Positions 11,766-23,266 of a DNA stretch of 64,000 nt are shown here, in pieces. This DNA is from Marinicella sp. (lineage in GTDB: Bacteria; Pseudomonadota; Gammaproteobacteria; Xanthomonadales; Marinicellaceae), in NCBI GenBank assembly GCA_028284365.1, contig JANQRW010000025.1:1-64000 (forward strand), read 5' to 3'. The notes under the pieces are model-generated. The model did not search any database. It was not told the origin of the DNA and worked only from the letters and a program-made list of their open reading frames with translations. A program made the position numbers and the translations under genes. How positions within the stretch are numbered: position 1 is the first letter of the stretch; each line of letters opens with the position of its first letter.

Positions 11766-13042
11766 TGGCTGTACATAACGTGTGTTTAAACCCGGACAAA
11801 GATCATTCTTTACAGAGCTATTTAGAGAAAGGTGGTTATCAAGCCTGGAAAAAGATTCTGGCTGAAAAAACTGATCAGAATGAAATCATTGATACCGTAA
11901 AAGCATCAGCTTTACGGGGTCGAGGCGGTGCAGGTTTTCCAACCGGTTTGAAGTGGAGTTTCATGCCGAAGGATGCACCTGGGCAGAAATATGTCTTGTG
12001 TAACTCAGATGAATCAGAGCCAGGCACATGTCATGATCGCGATATTCTGCGCTATAACCCACATGCAGTAATTGAAGGTATGGCCATTGGTGGTTATGCG
12101 ATGGGAGCAACTATTGGTTACAACTATTTACGCGGAGAGTTTCACCATGAACCTTTTGAAAATTTTGAAGCAGCATTGAAAGAAGCTTACGCTGCGGGTT
12201 TACTGGGCAGAAACATCGGTGATTCTGGGATTGATTTTGATTTGTATGGCGTACATGGAGCAGGTGCTTATATTTGTGGTGAAGAAACGGCATTGATGGA
12301 ATCTTTAGAAGGTAAAAAAGGGCAACCACGTTTTAAACCACCATTTCCTGCTAACTTTGGTATCTATGGTAAACCAACCACCATCAATAACACTGAATCT
12401 TTTGCTTCAGTGCCAGCCATCATGCGTAAAGGTGCAGAGTGGTTCTTAGAGCTGGGTAAACCGAATAACGGTGGCGTTAAAATATTTTCTGTTTCCGGCC
12501 ATGTTAATAAACCAGGTAACTACGAAATTCCTTTAGGTACGCCATTCAGTGATTTACTTGAAATGGCTGGTGGTGTGTTAGGTGGTAAAAAACTCAAAGC
12601 AGTGATACCGGGTGGATCTTCAATGAAAGTACTGCCTGCCGAGGTAATGATGGGTCTGACTATGGATTTTGATGCCATTGGGCAGGCTGGTTCTGGTTTA
12701 GGTTCTGGTGCAGTGATTGTCATGGCTGAAGGGACTTGTATGGTTGAAGTGTGCCAACGTTTATCACGTTTTTATTACATGGAATCGTGTGGACAGTGTA
12801 CGCCGTGTCGAGAAGGGACTGGTTGGATGTACCGGGTACTGACTCGTATTTTGGATGGTAAGGGAGAGTCTCAAGACATTGACATGTTAAAGCAAGCAGC
12901 AGGACAAATCGAAGGGCATACCATTTGTGCTTTTGGTGAAGCAGCTGCCTGGCCAGTTCAAGGCATATTGAAATACTATTGGGATGAGTTTGAATATTTT
13001 GTGGAACACAAAAAATCAATGAATGAGAGGTTAACTTCATGA
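11765..13042 (+). CDS. nuoF: NADH-quinone oxidoreductase subunit F
   Basis: The NADH- and FMN-binding entry point of complex I. The 425-residue protein has the glycine-rich nucleotide site [10 protein letters not shown] near 51-61 and the second site [13 protein letters not shown] near 165-177. The [4Fe-4S] cluster N3 is held by Cys342, Cys345 and Cys348 (SCGQCTPC) with Cys388. The stop overlaps the nuoG start by four bases. Confidence 0.97.
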   Translation: MAVHNVCLNPDKDHSLQSYLEKGGYQAWKKILAEKTDQNEIIDTVKASALRGRGGAGFPTGLKWSFMPKDAPGQKYVLCNSDESEPGTCHDRDILRYNPHAVIEGMAIGGYAMGATIGYNYLRGEFHHEPFENFEAALKEAYAAGLLGRNIGDSGIDFDLYGVHGAGAYICGEETALMESLEGKKGQPRFKPPFPANFGIYGKPTTINNTESFASVPAIMRKGAEWFLELGKPNNGGVKIFSVSGHVNKPGNYEIPLGTPFSDLLEMAGGVLGGKKLKAVIPGGSSMKVLPAEVMMGLTMDFDAIGQAGSGLGSGAVIVMAEGTCMVEVCQRLSRFYYMESCGQCTPCREGTGWMYRVLTRILDGKGESQDIDMLKQAAGQIEGHTICAFGEAAAWPVQGILKYYWDEFEYFVEHKKSMNERLTS

Positions 13043-15372
13043 CCGAAACCACCAATAAAGTGGCAGATAATGCGGTCACCATCGAAATTGATGGTCAAGC
13101 CGTTCAGGCCGAAAAAGGTAGCATGATAATAGAAGCTGCGGATAAACAAGGTATCAAAATACCACGCTTCTGTTACCACAAAAAATTATCGATTGCTGCT
13201 AACTGCCGCATGTGTATGGTTGATGTTGAAAAAGCACCTAAGCCATTGCCTGCCTGCGCCACTCCAGTAATGGATGGTATGAAAGTATATACCAAGTCGA
13301 AACGTGCCACTGAGGCACAGCGTAATGTCATGGAGTTCTTGTTAATCAATCACCCACTTGATTGCCCTATATGTGACCAAGGTGGTGAATGTGAGTTACA
13401 AGACGTGTCAATGGGCTATGGACGTGATGTTTCGCGTTATGTTGATTCTAAACGCGTGGTCAAAGATGAAAATTTAGGGTCTTTAATTGCTACTGACATG
13501 ACACGTTGTATTTTGTGTACGCGCTGTGTCAGATTTTTGAATGAAGTGGCTGGTACTGATGAGTTAGGTGGCATGGGTCGGGGCGATCGCACCAACATCA
13601 GTACAGCAGTGGGCAATTCGGTGAAATCTGAAATGTCTGGTAATGTGATCGATTTGTGCCCAGTTGGTGCTTTAACCAATAAACCTTTTAGGTATAAGGC
13701 CCGGGCTTGGGAATTGATGGCAACATCTGGTGTTTCAATGCATGACGGTGTTGGTTCAAATTTGTTTTATCACACACGTAATGGCGATATTTTAAGAACT
13801 GTACCACAAGATAATGAGGCCATTAATGAAGCCTGGTTGGCTGATCGTGACAGGTATGGTATTCATGGTTTGAAAGAGCAAAGTGATCGTGTCACTGAGC
13901 CTATGATCAAAGAAAATGGACAGTGGCGTGAATTATCATGGGAAGATGCGCTAGCCACTTTGGTTGATCAACTGAAAAAATACGATGGTGAGGATGTGGC
14001 TTTATACACATCAAATTATGCCACCACAGAGGAATATTATTTATTAAAGCAGTTGTTTAACCAATTGGGTAGTAAGCAACATGAGCATCGCATTGATGTA
14101 ACAGATTTTTCTGCTGTAGATCGTTTGCCAAGGGTTGATGTGAAACTGGCCGATGTCAGTAAAGAGCAAAAAGTGGTCATTGTTGGTGGGCACATTCGTC
14201 ATGAGCAGCCTATATTGAACCACAAGATCAGACAAGCTTGGTTGGCAGGTGCTGAAGTGTCTTCATTTGGACCAAAAACATTCGAGCAAACCTATGATTT
14301 GGTACATGATTTTGTGGGTAACCAAGTCAGCTGGGTTAAACAATTTGCCTCATTAGCCAAAAGTGTGGCAGAAATCAAGAAAGAATTTCCAAGTGGTGAG
14401 TTGGGTGAGTGGGTCAAGGCTCAAAGTACTGATGAAGACATCAATCATTTGGCCAAACAATTATTAAAAGACAGTACGAATGCCTTGTTTGTTATAGGTC
14501 ATATCAGCCAATCACATCCGCAAGCAGCTGTAATCAAGGCTTTAACAGCTTGGTTGGCACAGGTCACAGCTGGAAAAGTGAATGAAATTGTGGCTGGTGC
14601 GAATTACTCAGGTGCGTGTTTGGCGGGTTTACATGCTGATGCGGACATTAAGCACAATGAGCATCGTTTGAATGTGGTTTATCAAGCAGAGCTACAAGAT
14701 TTTGCAGACCAAGCATCAATAAAAAACACCTTAACTAACAGTGATTTTTCAGTTGTTTTTAATGCTTACTGTGATGATTCTTTGAGATCTAGAGTGGATT
14801 TGATTTTACCAATTGCCTTACTGCCTGAGATCACAGGATCAGTGATGAATAATTATGGTGATCGACAAATATCCACAGTGGCACAAAAGTCTCCAGAGGC
14901 GACTAAACCAGGCTGGAGAGTGCTGCGTGTTCTGGGTGATTTGTTGGGTTTCAATGGTTTTGAATACAATGACATCAATGAAGTGATGGCCAAAACCGAA
15001 AAAATGAACTGGTCAGATTCGGTGATACCACAGGATACTGTGGTTGCGGACATTAAAGTAAAAGGTTTGGCTTTGTATCCGCATCGCAGTATTTATGATA
15101 CCGATTGTTTAACTCGTCGATCAGCCCCATTGCAGAACAGTCCATTAGCCAGTTCAGATACAGTTTATGTGAATGAAAAAGATTTATTATCGATTGGTTT
15201 TTCGGCTGGTGATTTGGTTTCGGTCGAACAAGAAGGTCGTTTCTCGGAGTTAACTTTAGCTGTTTCTGATGAAATACCTGAAGGTTCTGCTATGGTTCAT
15301 CTGGGCCGTGACTCAACCTTAAGTTTGGACAGTTCAAACTTCAATGTCAGTATCATTGGAGCGCAGTCATGA
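13039..15372 (+). CDS. nuoG: NADH-quinone oxidoreductase subunit G
   Basis: The 75-kDa electron-wire subunit, 777 residues. The N-terminal ferredoxin domain binds [2Fe-2S] through Cys45, Cys56, Cys59 and Cys73. The His-Cys [4Fe-4S] site is His105, Cys109, Cys112 and Cys118. A further [4Fe-4S] site is Cys157, Cys160, Cys163 and Cys207. The remainder is a molybdopterin-oxidoreductase-like domain without an evident cofactor role. The extra N7 cluster cysteines found in E. coli are absent after residue 207. It overlaps nuoF and nuoH by four bases each. Confidence 0.96.
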   Translation: MTETTNKVADNAVTIEIDGQAVQAEKGSMIIEAADKQGIKIPRFCYHKKLSIAANCRMCMVDVEKAPKPLPACATPVMDGMKVYTKSKRATEAQRNVMEFLLINHPLDCPICDQGGECELQDVSMGYGRDVSRYVDSKRVVKDENLGSLIATDMTRCILCTRCVRFLNEVAGTDELGGMGRGDRTNISTAVGNSVKSEMSGNVIDLCPVGALTNKPFRYKARAWELMATSGVSMHDGVGSNLFYHTRNGDILRTVPQDNEAINEAWLADRDRYGIHGLKEQSDRVTEPMIKENGQWRELSWEDALATLVDQLKKYDGEDVALYTSNYATTEEYYLLKQLFNQLGSKQHEHRIDVTDFSAVDRLPRVDVKLADVSKEQKVVIVGGHIRHEQPILNHKIRQAWLAGAEVSSFGPKTFEQTYDLVHDFVGNQVSWVKQFASLAKSVAEIKKEFPSGELGEWVKAQSTDEDINHLAKQLLKDSTNALFVIGHISQSHPQAAVIKALTAWLAQVTAGKVNEIVAGANYSGACLAGLHADADIKHNEHRLNVVYQAELQDFADQASIKNTLTNSDFSVVFNAYCDDSLRSRVDLILPIALLPEITGSVMNNYGDRQISTVAQKSPEATKPGWRVLRVLGDLLGFNGFEYNDINEVMAKTEKMNWSDSVIPQDTVVADIKVKGLALYPHRSIYDTDCLTRRSAPLQNSPLASSDTVYVNEKDLLSIGFSAGDLVSVEQEGRFSELTLAVSDEIPEGSAMVHLGRDSTLSLDSSNFNVSIIGAQS

Positions 15373-16382
15373 TTGAAACCTTGAAATTTCTGATATTTGA
15401 TAACCTGGTTTATATCCTCGCGATTGTTTTAGGTGTGATTCTGACAGTTGCGTACCTGACTTATTTTGAACGCAAAGTGATTGCTTTTATGCACGTACGA
15501 ATGGGCCCCAATCGTGTGGGTCCGCGCGGTTTGCTTCAACCCTTTGCAGATGTGCTGAAACTACTGACTAAAGAAATTATTTTTCCAAAAAATGCCAACA
15601 AGTTTCTGTTTTTAATTGCACCAATCATTACTTTAGCCACCGCCTTTGCAGCTTGGGCAGTGGTACCATTTGATGATGGTTGGGTGCTGGCAGACATCAA
15701 TGCCGGCCTGGTTTATGTGCTTGCCATGACTTCTTTGGGTGTTTACGGTGTGATTATTGCAGGTTGGGCTTCGAATTCCAAATATGCACTATTGGGTGCA
15801 CTTCGTTCAGCAGCACAAATCGTATCTTATGAAATTGCCATGGGTTTTGCGCTGGTTGGTGTTTTGGTTGCAGCGGGTACTTTGAATCTTTCTGACATTG
15901 TGCGTGCTCAGGAAGGTGGTGTTATTAACTGGTATTTATGGCCACTGTTACCTTTATTTGTTATTTACTACATTTCAGGTGTGGCTGAAACCAACCGTGC
16001 GCCATTTGATGTGGCTGAAGGTGAATCTGAAATTGTGGCGGGTTTTCATGTTGAATATTCTGGGGCTGCCTTTGCGCTGTTTTTCTTAGGTGAATATGCT
16101 AATATGATCATCATATCGGCCTTGACCGCCATCATGTTCTTAGGCGGGTGGTATTCACCATTCACCGGTGACAGTTGGATTGCTCAGCCGAGTATCTTTT
16201 GGTTTTTAGCCAAAACATCTATTTTCTTGTATGCCTATTTTTGGTTCAGGGCTTCATTACCGCGTTATCGTTATGACCAAATCATGCGTTTAGGTTGGAA
16301 AGTGTTTATTCCAATCACCATCGTGTGGATCATGGTGGTTGCTGTGATGAAGGTATACCATGTTGGCCCTTGGTGGAATTGA
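15369..16382 (+). CDS. nuoH: NADH-quinone oxidoreductase subunit H
   Basis: Membrane subunit that shapes the quinone chamber and links the redox arm to the proton pumps. The 337 residues form about eight helices. Signatures include [21 protein letters not shown] near 34-54 (first half shown only by its ends) and the acidic loop [15 protein letters not shown], typical of the family. The start overlaps the nuoG stop; nuoI follows after 17 bases. Confidence 0.96.
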   Translation: MIETLKFLIFDNLVYILAIVLGVILTVAYLTYFERKVIAFMHVRMGPNRVGPRGLLQPFADVLKLLTKEIIFPKNANKFLFLIAPIITLATAFAAWAVVPFDDGWVLADINAGLVYVLAMTSLGVYGVIIAGWASNSKYALLGALRSAAQIVSYEIAMGFALVGVLVAAGTLNLSDIVRAQEGGVINWYLWPLLPLFVIYYISGVAETNRAPFDVAEGESEIVAGFHVEYSGAAFALFFLGEYANMIIISALTAIMFLGGWYSPFTGDSWIAQPSIFWFLAKTSIFLYAYFWFRASLPRYRYDQIMRLGWKVFIPITIVWIMVVAVMKVYHVGPWWN

Positions 16383-16399
16383 TTGTTTAGAGAATTAAA

Positions 16400-16888
16400 A
16401 TGACCAAAGTATTCAAATATTTAAAAAGTTTAACTCTGAATGAGATCAGAAAGGGCTTGTTACTGACCCAAAAGTATTTCTTTAAAAGAAAATTCACGGT
16501 GCGGTACCCAGAAGAAAAAACCCCGAAATCATCACGTTTTAGAGGTTTGCATGCATTGCGACGTTACCCCAATGGTGAAGAACGATGTATTGCTTGCAAG
16601 TTGTGCGAAGCTGTTTGTCCCGCGGCAGCGATTACCATTGACTCTGATGTGCGTGAAGATGGTTCCAGAAGAACCACCAAATATGAAATTGATTTATTCA
16701 AGTGTATTTATTGTGGTTTTTGTGAAGAATCATGTCCAGTTGATTCAATTGTTGAAACCGATATTCACGAATATCACTTTGAGTCAAAAGGCAAAAATGT
16801 CATGACCAAAGAACAGTTATTAGCCGTTGGTGATATGTACGAAGAACAAATTGCCAAAACCAAACAACAAGATGCGAAGTACAGATAA
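16400..16888 (+). CDS. nuoI: NADH-quinone oxidoreductase subunit I
   Basis: Ferredoxin-like subunit holding clusters N6a and N6b between NuoG and NuoB. The 162-residue protein has two classic [4Fe-4S] motifs: Cys63-66-69-73 ([12 protein letters not shown]) and Cys102-105-108-112 ([12 protein letters not shown]). The amphipathic N terminus rests on the membrane in this family. The stop shares its last base with the nuoJ start. Confidence 0.97.
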   Translation: MTKVFKYLKSLTLNEIRKGLLLTQKYFFKRKFTVRYPEEKTPKSSRFRGLHALRRYPNGEERCIACKLCEAVCPAAAITIDSDVREDGSRRTTKYEIDLFKCIYCGFCEESCPVDSIVETDIHEYHFESKGKNVMTKEQLLAVGDMYEEQIAKTKQQDAKYR

Positions 16889-17538
16889 TGATTATTAGTC
16901 CTGAGTTATTTCAACAAATCATTTTTTATTTGTTTGCCACTTTCACCATAGGTTCTGCCATGGCTGTGGTCACGGTAAAAAATACCATTTATTCAGCCTT
17001 ATTCTTGGTTTTATGTTTCTTTAACACAGCGGTGCTGTGGTTGCTGATTGAAGCGGAGTTTTTGGCCATCACCTTGGTGTTGGTTTATGTGGGGGCAGTG
17101 ATGGTGTTGTTCCTGTTCGTAGTGATGATGCTTGATGTCAAGCAAGTCAAAGCTTCTCAGCTAAAACAATCTTATACCAAAGCTGCATTATTGATTGCGG
17201 CGGCGATGTTGGTGCAATTGATGATTTTATTTGCTTACAAATTAAGCGACCAAATCCCCAGCAACGAATTAGTCAGGCAAGAACAAGGTTACAGCAATGT
17301 GGCTGAAGTTGGTGCAACCTTATTTACCCAATATGTTTACCCATTTGAAATTGCTGCAGTGATTTTATTGGTTGCGATAGTTGCAGCCATTATGTTGACC
17401 ATGCGTAAAAGAGAAGGTAACAAACAGATAGATGCATCGAAACAAATTAACATCAATCCGGCAGAGCGTTTGCGAGTGGTTTCAATGAAAGCAGAGAAAG
17501 CCACGACCCAAGCTCAAAATGAAGAGGAAGAATCATGA
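16888..17538 (+). CDS. nuoJ: NADH-quinone oxidoreductase subunit J
   Basis: Membrane subunit with five helices next to NuoA and NuoK. The 216 residues include the conserved helix 3 segment [18 protein letters not shown], whose pi-bulge matters for coupling in studied complexes. The C-terminal 45 residues are hydrophilic and charged, longer than in many relatives. It overlaps nuoK by four bases. Confidence 0.95.
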   Translation: MIISPELFQQIIFYLFATFTIGSAMAVVTVKNTIYSALFLVLCFFNTAVLWLLIEAEFLAITLVLVYVGAVMVLFLFVVMMLDVKQVKASQLKQSYTKAALLIAAAMLVQLMILFAYKLSDQIPSNELVRQEQGYSNVAEVGATLFTQYVYPFEIAAVILLVAIVAAIMLTMRKREGNKQIDASKQININPAERLRVVSMKAEKATTQAQNEEEES

Positions 17539-17837
17539 CGTTACAACATTATTTGATTGTTTCAGCCATTTTATTTGTCATCAGTATGGCTGGCATATTT
17601 GTGAATCGCAGAAACGTTTTAGTGGTTCTGATGTCGATTGAATTGATGCTGCTGGCCGTTAATACCAATTTAATTGCGTTCTCAAAATACCTGGATGATG
17701 TACAAGGTCAGGTATTCGTATTTTTTATTCTTACTGTAGCTGCTGCTGAGGCTGCTATTGGTTTGGCCATCTTGGTGGTGCTGTTCAGGAATAAGAAAAC
17801 CCTTGAAACAAAAGAAATCAACGAGTTGGAAGGGTAA
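17535..17837 (+). CDS. nuoK: NADH-quinone oxidoreductase subunit K
   Basis: Small antiporter-related subunit (100 residues, three helices). Two membrane glutamates important for proton transfer in the family are visible, in [11 protein letters not shown] (about residue 36) and in [11 protein letters not shown] (about residue 72). Overlaps nuoJ; nuoL begins two bases after its stop. Confidence 0.96.
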   Translation: MTLQHYLIVSAILFVISMAGIFVNRRNVLVVLMSIELMLLAVNTNLIAFSKYLDDVQGQVFVFFILTVAAAEAAIGLAILVVLFRNKKTLETKEINELEG

Positions 17838-17839
17838 TC

Positions 17840-19801
17840 ATGGATATGAAAACAACTTTAATGGTCATTGCTTTTGCACCATTGGCAGCCGCCGCTATAG
17901 CTGGCTTGTTTGGAAGACAAATTGGTCGCATCGGGGCACATACGATTACCATCGGTGCAGTGGCGCTTTCTTGTGTGTTGTCAGTTCGGGTGTTGTTACA
18001 GTTTATTAATGGTGAAACCGCAGCGTTTAACGAGAATTTATATACCTGGATGGTGACTGGTGACTTATCCATGCATGTGGGCTTTATGGTGGATTCATTA
18101 ACAGCCATTATGATGACAGTGGTTACGTTTGTTTCCTTGATGGTACATATTTACACCATTGGTTACATGAGTGAAGATCCAGGTTATCAACGTTTTTTCA
18201 GTTATATATCACTTTTTACCTTTGCCATGTTGATGTTGGTCATGGCCAATAACTTTATGCAGCTGTTCTTCGGTTGGGAAGCAGTTGGTTTGGTGTCTTA
18301 TTTGCTCATTGGGTTTTGGTATAAAAAAGAAACTGCTATATTCGCTAATATGAAAGCTTTCTTGGTCAACCGTGTGGGTGATTTTGGATTCTTATTGGGT
18401 ATTGGTGCGGTTTTGATGACTTTCGGCACCTTAGATTACGTTGAGGTGTTTAACCAAGCACCACAAATGACAGATAAAACCATTAAAATCATTGGTGACA
18501 ATGAATGGTCTGTGATGACAGTGATTTGTATTTGTTTGTTTATTGGCGCCATGGGTAAGTCTGCCCAAGCCCCATTGCATGTTTGGTTGCCTGATTCGAT
18601 GGAAGGCCCAACGCCGATTTCAGCTTTAATTCACGCGGCGACCATGGTAACGGCTGGTATCTTTATGGTTTCCAGAATGTCACCATTGTTTGAAATGTCT
18701 GATACAGCTTTGAGTTTTGTTATGCTGATTGGTGCTTTTACTGCCTTCTTTATGGGCTTGATTGGTATTGTTCAAAATGACATCAAGCGTGTGATTGCTT
18801 ACTCCACCTTATCACAATTAGGTTATATGACTGTGGCATTGGGCGTTTCAGCTTATTCAGCCGCTATATTCCACTTGATGACCCACGCATTCTTTAAAGC
18901 CTTGTTGTTCTTAGGTGCTGGTTCTGTGATTATTGCCATGCACCACAAGCAAGACATGCAAGAAATGGGTGGTTTGAAAAAATACATGCCCATCACTTTC
19001 ATTACCGCGTGGGTAGGTACCTTGGCTTTGGTTGGTTTTCCAGGGTTATCTGGTTACTTCTCTAAAGATGCCATTATTGTGGCCACCGGTCTTTCAGATC
19101 GTTGGGGTTCTGATGTTGCATATATAGCTGTGTTATTAGGTGTTTTTGTAACCTCTTTATATAGTTTTAGGCTGTTGTATCTGACCTTCCATGGTAAAGA
19201 ACGTATGGATCAACACACCAAGGAACATTTACATGAATCGCCGTGGGTGGTAACCATGCCTCTGATTCTGCTGGCCATACCATCGATATTTATTGGTTGG
19301 TTAACCATCGAGCCGTTATTATTTGGTGGCTTTATGAATGATGCCATTCATGTCAACCCAACCAATGATGTGGTGAAAGAGATAGGTTTATATCATTTTG
19401 ATGGTGCGGCTGGGTTTGCCTTACATGGTTTTGTTGGATTGCCGTTTTATCTGATGCTGGCAGGTTTTGGAGTTGCTACGTACATTTACATGAGAAACAG
19501 GTCATTGGCTGGCAAAATCAAAAAACAACTTGCTCCAGTTCATAGAATTCTGGATAACAAATATGGTTTTGATGCATTCAACCAAAAGTACATTGCTGGT
19601 GGCAGTGTTAAATTAGGCGAGGTTTTGTGGAAATGGTCAGATGCTAAATTGATTGATGGCTGGATCGTCAATGGCAGTGCCAAACTTGTTAACAAGGTCT
19701 CTGCATTAATCAGGTCAGTCCAATCCGGTTATGTCTTCCATTATGCTTTGGTGATGGTGGTCAGCGTTATTGTTTTCATCGGTCTTTACATTTTTAAATA
19801 G
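17840..19801 (+). CDS. nuoL: NADH-quinone oxidoreductase subunit L
   Basis: The distal proton-pumping, MrpA-like antiporter subunit, 653 residues with about 16 helices. Recognisable segments are FFGWEAVGLVSYLLIGFW (the helix 5 glutamate), the helix 7-8 lysine-histidine region (HAATMVTAGIFM), and the C-terminal lateral helix after residue 500. GGAAGGG inside the end of nuoK serves as ribosome site. A second ATG two codons in is equally possible. Confidence 0.96.
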   Translation: MDMKTTLMVIAFAPLAAAAIAGLFGRQIGRIGAHTITIGAVALSCVLSVRVLLQFINGETAAFNENLYTWMVTGDLSMHVGFMVDSLTAIMMTVVTFVSLMVHIYTIGYMSEDPGYQRFFSYISLFTFAMLMLVMANNFMQLFFGWEAVGLVSYLLIGFWYKKETAIFANMKAFLVNRVGDFGFLLGIGAVLMTFGTLDYVEVFNQAPQMTDKTIKIIGDNEWSVMTVICICLFIGAMGKSAQAPLHVWLPDSMEGPTPISALIHAATMVTAGIFMVSRMSPLFEMSDTALSFVMLIGAFTAFFMGLIGIVQNDIKRVIAYSTLSQLGYMTVALGVSAYSAAIFHLMTHAFFKALLFLGAGSVIIAMHHKQDMQEMGGLKKYMPITFITAWVGTLALVGFPGLSGYFSKDAIIVATGLSDRWGSDVAYIAVLLGVFVTSLYSFRLLYLTFHGKERMDQHTKEHLHESPWVVTMPLILLAIPSIFIGWLTIEPLLFGGFMNDAIHVNPTNDVVKEIGLYHFDGAAGFALHGFVGLPFYLMLAGFGVATYIYMRNRSLAGKIKKQLAPVHRILDNKYGFDAFNQKYIAGGSVKLGEVLWKWSDAKLIDGWIVNGSAKLVNKVSALIRSVQSGYVFHYALVMVVSVIVFIGLYIFK

Positions 19802-19810
19802 GCAGAAAAT

Positions 19811-21319
19811 ATGTTATTTGAAGGTTCAATTTTAAGTGTACTTATTTGGCTGCCTATTCTGGGCGGTTTGGCCTTGTTACCATTGGGGCAGGGGCGTGCA
19901 GGATTGGTGAAAATGCTGTCACTGATCATCACTTTGCTGACATTTGTCATCAGTATTCCATTATGGACAAATTTTGATGTTGGTACGGCACAACTGCAAT
20001 TTGTAGAACAAACTTTATGGGTGGAAGCCTTTAATATCTATTACCATTTAGGTGTGGATGGTATCGCATTACCACTGGTGGTATTAACCACATTTGTTAC
20101 GGTATTGATTGTGCTTTCTGCGTGGCAAGTGATTAAGGTCAACGTGCATCAATACATGGCGGCCTTCTTGATACTTGAGGGCATGATGATTGGTGTGTTT
20201 ACAGCCCAAGATGCTTTGTTGTTCTATATATTCTTCGAGGCCATGCTGATTCCAATGTTTGTGATCATTGGTATTTGGGGTGGGCCAAATCGAGTTTATG
20301 CCACCATAAAATTCTTTTTGTACACCTTTTTAGGGTCGGTGTTCATGTTGATTGGACTGATTTATCTATACATGAAAGCAGGTAGCTGGAATTTAACTGA
20401 TCTGGCTATGGAACCATTATCTTTACAAGAACAGAGTTGGTTGTTTTTCGCCTTCCTGGCTGCATTTGCAGTAAAAATACCGATGTTTCCCGTACATACC
20501 TGGTTGCCTGATGCGCATGTTGAAGCGCCTACAGGAGGTTCAGTGGTGCTGGCAGCCATCATGTTGAAAATTGGTGGTTATGGTTTCTTGAGGTTTTCTT
20601 TGCCAATTACGCCAAATGCGAGTTCAGAGTTTACGTGGCTGTTAATCACCTTATCGCTGATTGCTGTGGTTTATATTGGTTTGGTGGCTATGGTTCAAAA
20701 AGACATGAAGAAGTTGATTGCTTATTCATCCATTTCACACATGGGTTTCGTGACGCTGGGTTTGTTTTTGGTGTTCATGCTCATCAAAAATGGTGGTAAC
20801 AGCCAATTGGCGGTTGAAGGAGCCATGGTACAAATGATTTCTCATGGTTTCATATCTGCTGCCATGTTCCTCTGTGTGGGCGTACTTTATGATCGCTTGC
20901 ATTCTAGAATGATTAAAGATTACGGTGGGGTGGTGAACACCATGCCTTGGTTTGGGGCCTTCTTTGTGTTCTTTGCCATGGCTAATTCAGGATTACCTGG
21001 AACCTCAGGGTTTGTCGGTGAGTTCATGGTTATTTTAGCCAGTTTCCAAGCCAATTTTTGGATCGCCTTTTTGGCTGCCATTACCTTAATAGTGGGTGCG
21101 GCCTATTCATTGTGGATGGTGAAACGCGTGGTGTTTGGCGCCATCACCAATGACTCAGTGACATCTTTGAAAGATGTAAGCAGTCGTGAATTTTTCATAT
21201 TGGCGGTGTTGGCCTTTATGGTGTTGTTAGTGGGCGTTTGGCCTGAGCCGTTGATTGAAGTGATGAGTGCTTCAGTTCGACAAGTCATTGAATACGTATC
21301 TGTCAGTAAGGTGATATAA
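19811..21319 (+). CDS. nuoM: NADH-quinone oxidoreductase subunit M
   Basis: Second antiporter-like proton pump of complex I, 502 residues and about 14 helices. The helix 5 glutamate lies in FFEAMLIPMF, and the helix 7-8 motif is HTWLPDAHVEAPTGGSV. It starts nine bases after nuoL, and nuoN starts directly after its stop. Confidence 0.96.
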   Translation: MLFEGSILSVLIWLPILGGLALLPLGQGRAGLVKMLSLIITLLTFVISIPLWTNFDVGTAQLQFVEQTLWVEAFNIYYHLGVDGIALPLVVLTTFVTVLIVLSAWQVIKVNVHQYMAAFLILEGMMIGVFTAQDALLFYIFFEAMLIPMFVIIGIWGGPNRVYATIKFFLYTFLGSVFMLIGLIYLYMKAGSWNLTDLAMEPLSLQEQSWLFFAFLAAFAVKIPMFPVHTWLPDAHVEAPTGGSVVLAAIMLKIGGYGFLRFSLPITPNASSEFTWLLITLSLIAVVYIGLVAMVQKDMKKLIAYSSISHMGFVTLGLFLVFMLIKNGGNSQLAVEGAMVQMISHGFISAAMFLCVGVLYDRLHSRMIKDYGGVVNTMPWFGAFFVFFAMANSGLPGTSGFVGEFMVILASFQANFWIAFLAAITLIVGAAYSLWMVKRVVFGAITNDSVTSLKDVSSREFFILAVLAFMVLLVGVWPEPLIEVMSASVRQVIEYVSVSKVI

Positions 21320-22765
21320 ATGTTTGGTTGGTCAGAATTAGTCCCGGCATTACCGGAAATTTTAGTTCTAAGTATGGCTTGTGTTGTCCTGCTTGTGGGT
21401 TTATTTACTGATAAAAGCAAAGGTGGTTTTATTGTTTTTTTATCAGTTATTACTATGATATTTGCTGCCATCTTGACTTTAAAAGATCATGTGGCTGGTG
21501 TTGAGTTCACCAGAGATGTTGTTTTTAATGGCACCTTCGTACGCGATGAATTTGCTGATATGCTGAAAGTGGTGGTCTATTTACTGATGATTTCAGTATT
21601 TTTCTATGCCAAACAGTATTTAAGACAACACAATAATTTACAAGGCGAATATTTTGCTTTATTGTTGTTTGCCACTTTAGGTATTATGGTCATGATCAGT
21701 GGCTATAACTTTATTGCTTTGTACTTAGGTTTAGAGTTATTGGCTCTGAGTTCTTATGCCTTGGTTGCTTATAACCGCAGAGACATCAACAGTAACGAGG
21801 CAGCCATGAAGTATTTTATTCTGGGCGCACTGGCATCAGGTATGTTGCTTTATGGAATGTCCCTAATATACGGTGCTGTAGGTACTTTGCAAATCAATGA
21901 AATCTCACAAGCAATCGCTGGTCAAAACAATGATATGTTTTTGCTCTTAGGCTTGATTTTTGTGATTGTGGGGATTGGTTTTAAACTGGGCGCAGCTCCA
22001 TTTCATATGTGGGTTCCCGATGTTTATGAGGGTGCGCCAACTGCAACCACATTGTTCATAGCATCAGCACCAAAGATAGCCGCCTTTGCATTGGCTGTGC
22101 GCATTTTAGGTCAGTCATTGGACGTTTTGATGATACATTGGCAATCGATGTTAGCAACTTTAGCCATTGTTTCAATCATCGTTGGTAACTTATTTGCACT
22201 ACAACAAACCAATCTGAAAAGACTGTTTGCTTATTCTACGATTTCACACATTGGCTTTATGTTGCTGGGTCTGGTTGGGGGTGCTGATGGTATTGCCGCA
22301 TCCATGTTTTACATCATTGTATATACCATTATGGCTGTAGGTGGTTTTGGGATGATTGTATTGTTGTCCAATAAAGGTATGGAAGCAGATCAAATCGCAG
22401 ATTTTAAAGGTTTGAATCAACGCAATGGCTGGTATGCATTTTTAATGCTGTTATTGGTTGCTTCAATGGCTGGATTTCCACCATTGATTGGTTTCTTCTC
22501 CAAACTGTATGTACTGAAAGCCGTGATTGATCAAGGTTATATTTTATTAGCTGCTGTGGCTGTTATTTTTGCAGTGATTGGTGCATTCTATTACTTGAGA
22601 ATTATCAAGGTGATGTATTTTGAAGAATCGGAAACCGATCAGGCCATTGATGCCAGTTTTGATGTGAAAACAGTTTTGAGTATCAATGCTCTGGCACAAT
22701 TGGGTTTGCTGGTGTTATTACCAGTGTTGTTTCAATATTGCATCATGGTCACAAGTTCGCTGTAA
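21320..22765 (+). CDS. nuoN: NADH-quinone oxidoreductase subunit N
   Basis: Third antiporter-like subunit and last gene of the complex I set, 481 residues. The helix 5 glutamate is in YLGLELLALSSYALVAY, and the FHMWVPDVYEGAPT motif near 230 is the NuoN version of the family signature. No terminator is evident after its stop; purE starts three bases later, so purE and purK may be read from the nuo transcript. Confidence 0.96.
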   Translation: MFGWSELVPALPEILVLSMACVVLLVGLFTDKSKGGFIVFLSVITMIFAAILTLKDHVAGVEFTRDVVFNGTFVRDEFADMLKVVVYLLMISVFFYAKQYLRQHNNLQGEYFALLLFATLGIMVMISGYNFIALYLGLELLALSSYALVAYNRRDINSNEAAMKYFILGALASGMLLYGMSLIYGAVGTLQINEISQAIAGQNNDMFLLLGLIFVIVGIGFKLGAAPFHMWVPDVYEGAPTATTLFIASAPKIAAFALAVRILGQSLDVLMIHWQSMLATLAIVSIIVGNLFALQQTNLKRLFAYSTISHIGFMLLGLVGGADGIAASMFYIIVYTIMAVGGFGMIVLLSNKGMEADQIADFKGLNQRNGWYAFLMLLLVASMAGFPPLIGFFSKLYVLKAVIDQGYILLAAVAVIFAVIGAFYYLRIIKVMYFEESETDQAIDASFDVKTVLSINALAQLGLLVLLPVLFQYCIMVTSSL

Positions 22766-22768
22766 ATC

Positions 22769-23263
22769 ATGACAGAATCAAAACCACAAGTTGGGTTAAT
22801 CATGGGGTCTCAATCAGATTGGGCCACCATGGAAGCGTGTGCTGAGTTATTGCAACAACTTGATGTACCATTTGAGACAGAGGTGGTTTCAGCCCATCGC
22901 ACTCCTGATAAAATGTTCAGCTATGCAGAATCAGCAGCAGATCGAGGCATCAAAGTAATCATCGCCGCTGCTGGAGGCGCAGCACATTTACCTGGTATGG
23001 TTGCAGCCAAGACTCACTTACCAGTCATTGGGGTTCCAATTCAATCAAAAGTACTTAATGGTATTGACTCGTTGTTGTCAATTGCACAAATGCCGGCTGG
23101 GGTGCCTGTACTGACCATGAGCATTGGCTTGGCTGGAGCAAAGAATGCCGCATTATCTGCGGCATCAATCTTATCCATTCAAGACGACACCATTGCAGCC
23201 AACCTCAAAGCTTTTCGTGACAACCAAACCAAAGCTGTATTAAACAACTCAAAACCAAATTAA
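22769..23263 (+). CDS. purE: N5-carboxyaminoimidazole ribonucleotide mutase
   Basis: Moves the carboxyl group from N5-CAIR to C4 to give CAIR in purine synthesis. The 164-residue protein starts with the [10 protein letters not shown] nucleotide site and contains SAHRTPDKM (His near 45) and the [11 protein letters not shown] loop, all class I PurE signatures. It is paired with purK, three bases downstream, its usual partner. Confidence 0.97.
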   Translation: MTESKPQVGLIMGSQSDWATMEACAELLQQLDVPFETEVVSAHRTPDKMFSYAESAADRGIKVIIAAAGGAAHLPGMVAAKTHLPVIGVPIQSKVLNGIDSLLSIAQMPAGVPVLTMSIGLAGAKNAALSAASILSIQDDTIAANLKAFRDNQTKAVLNNSKPN

Positions 23264-23266
23264 TTT

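Noticed and set aside
12720-13082. 120-codon minus-strand ORF across the nuoF-nuoG junction
   Set aside because: It is antisense to two strongly supported genes and shows no protein features of its own.
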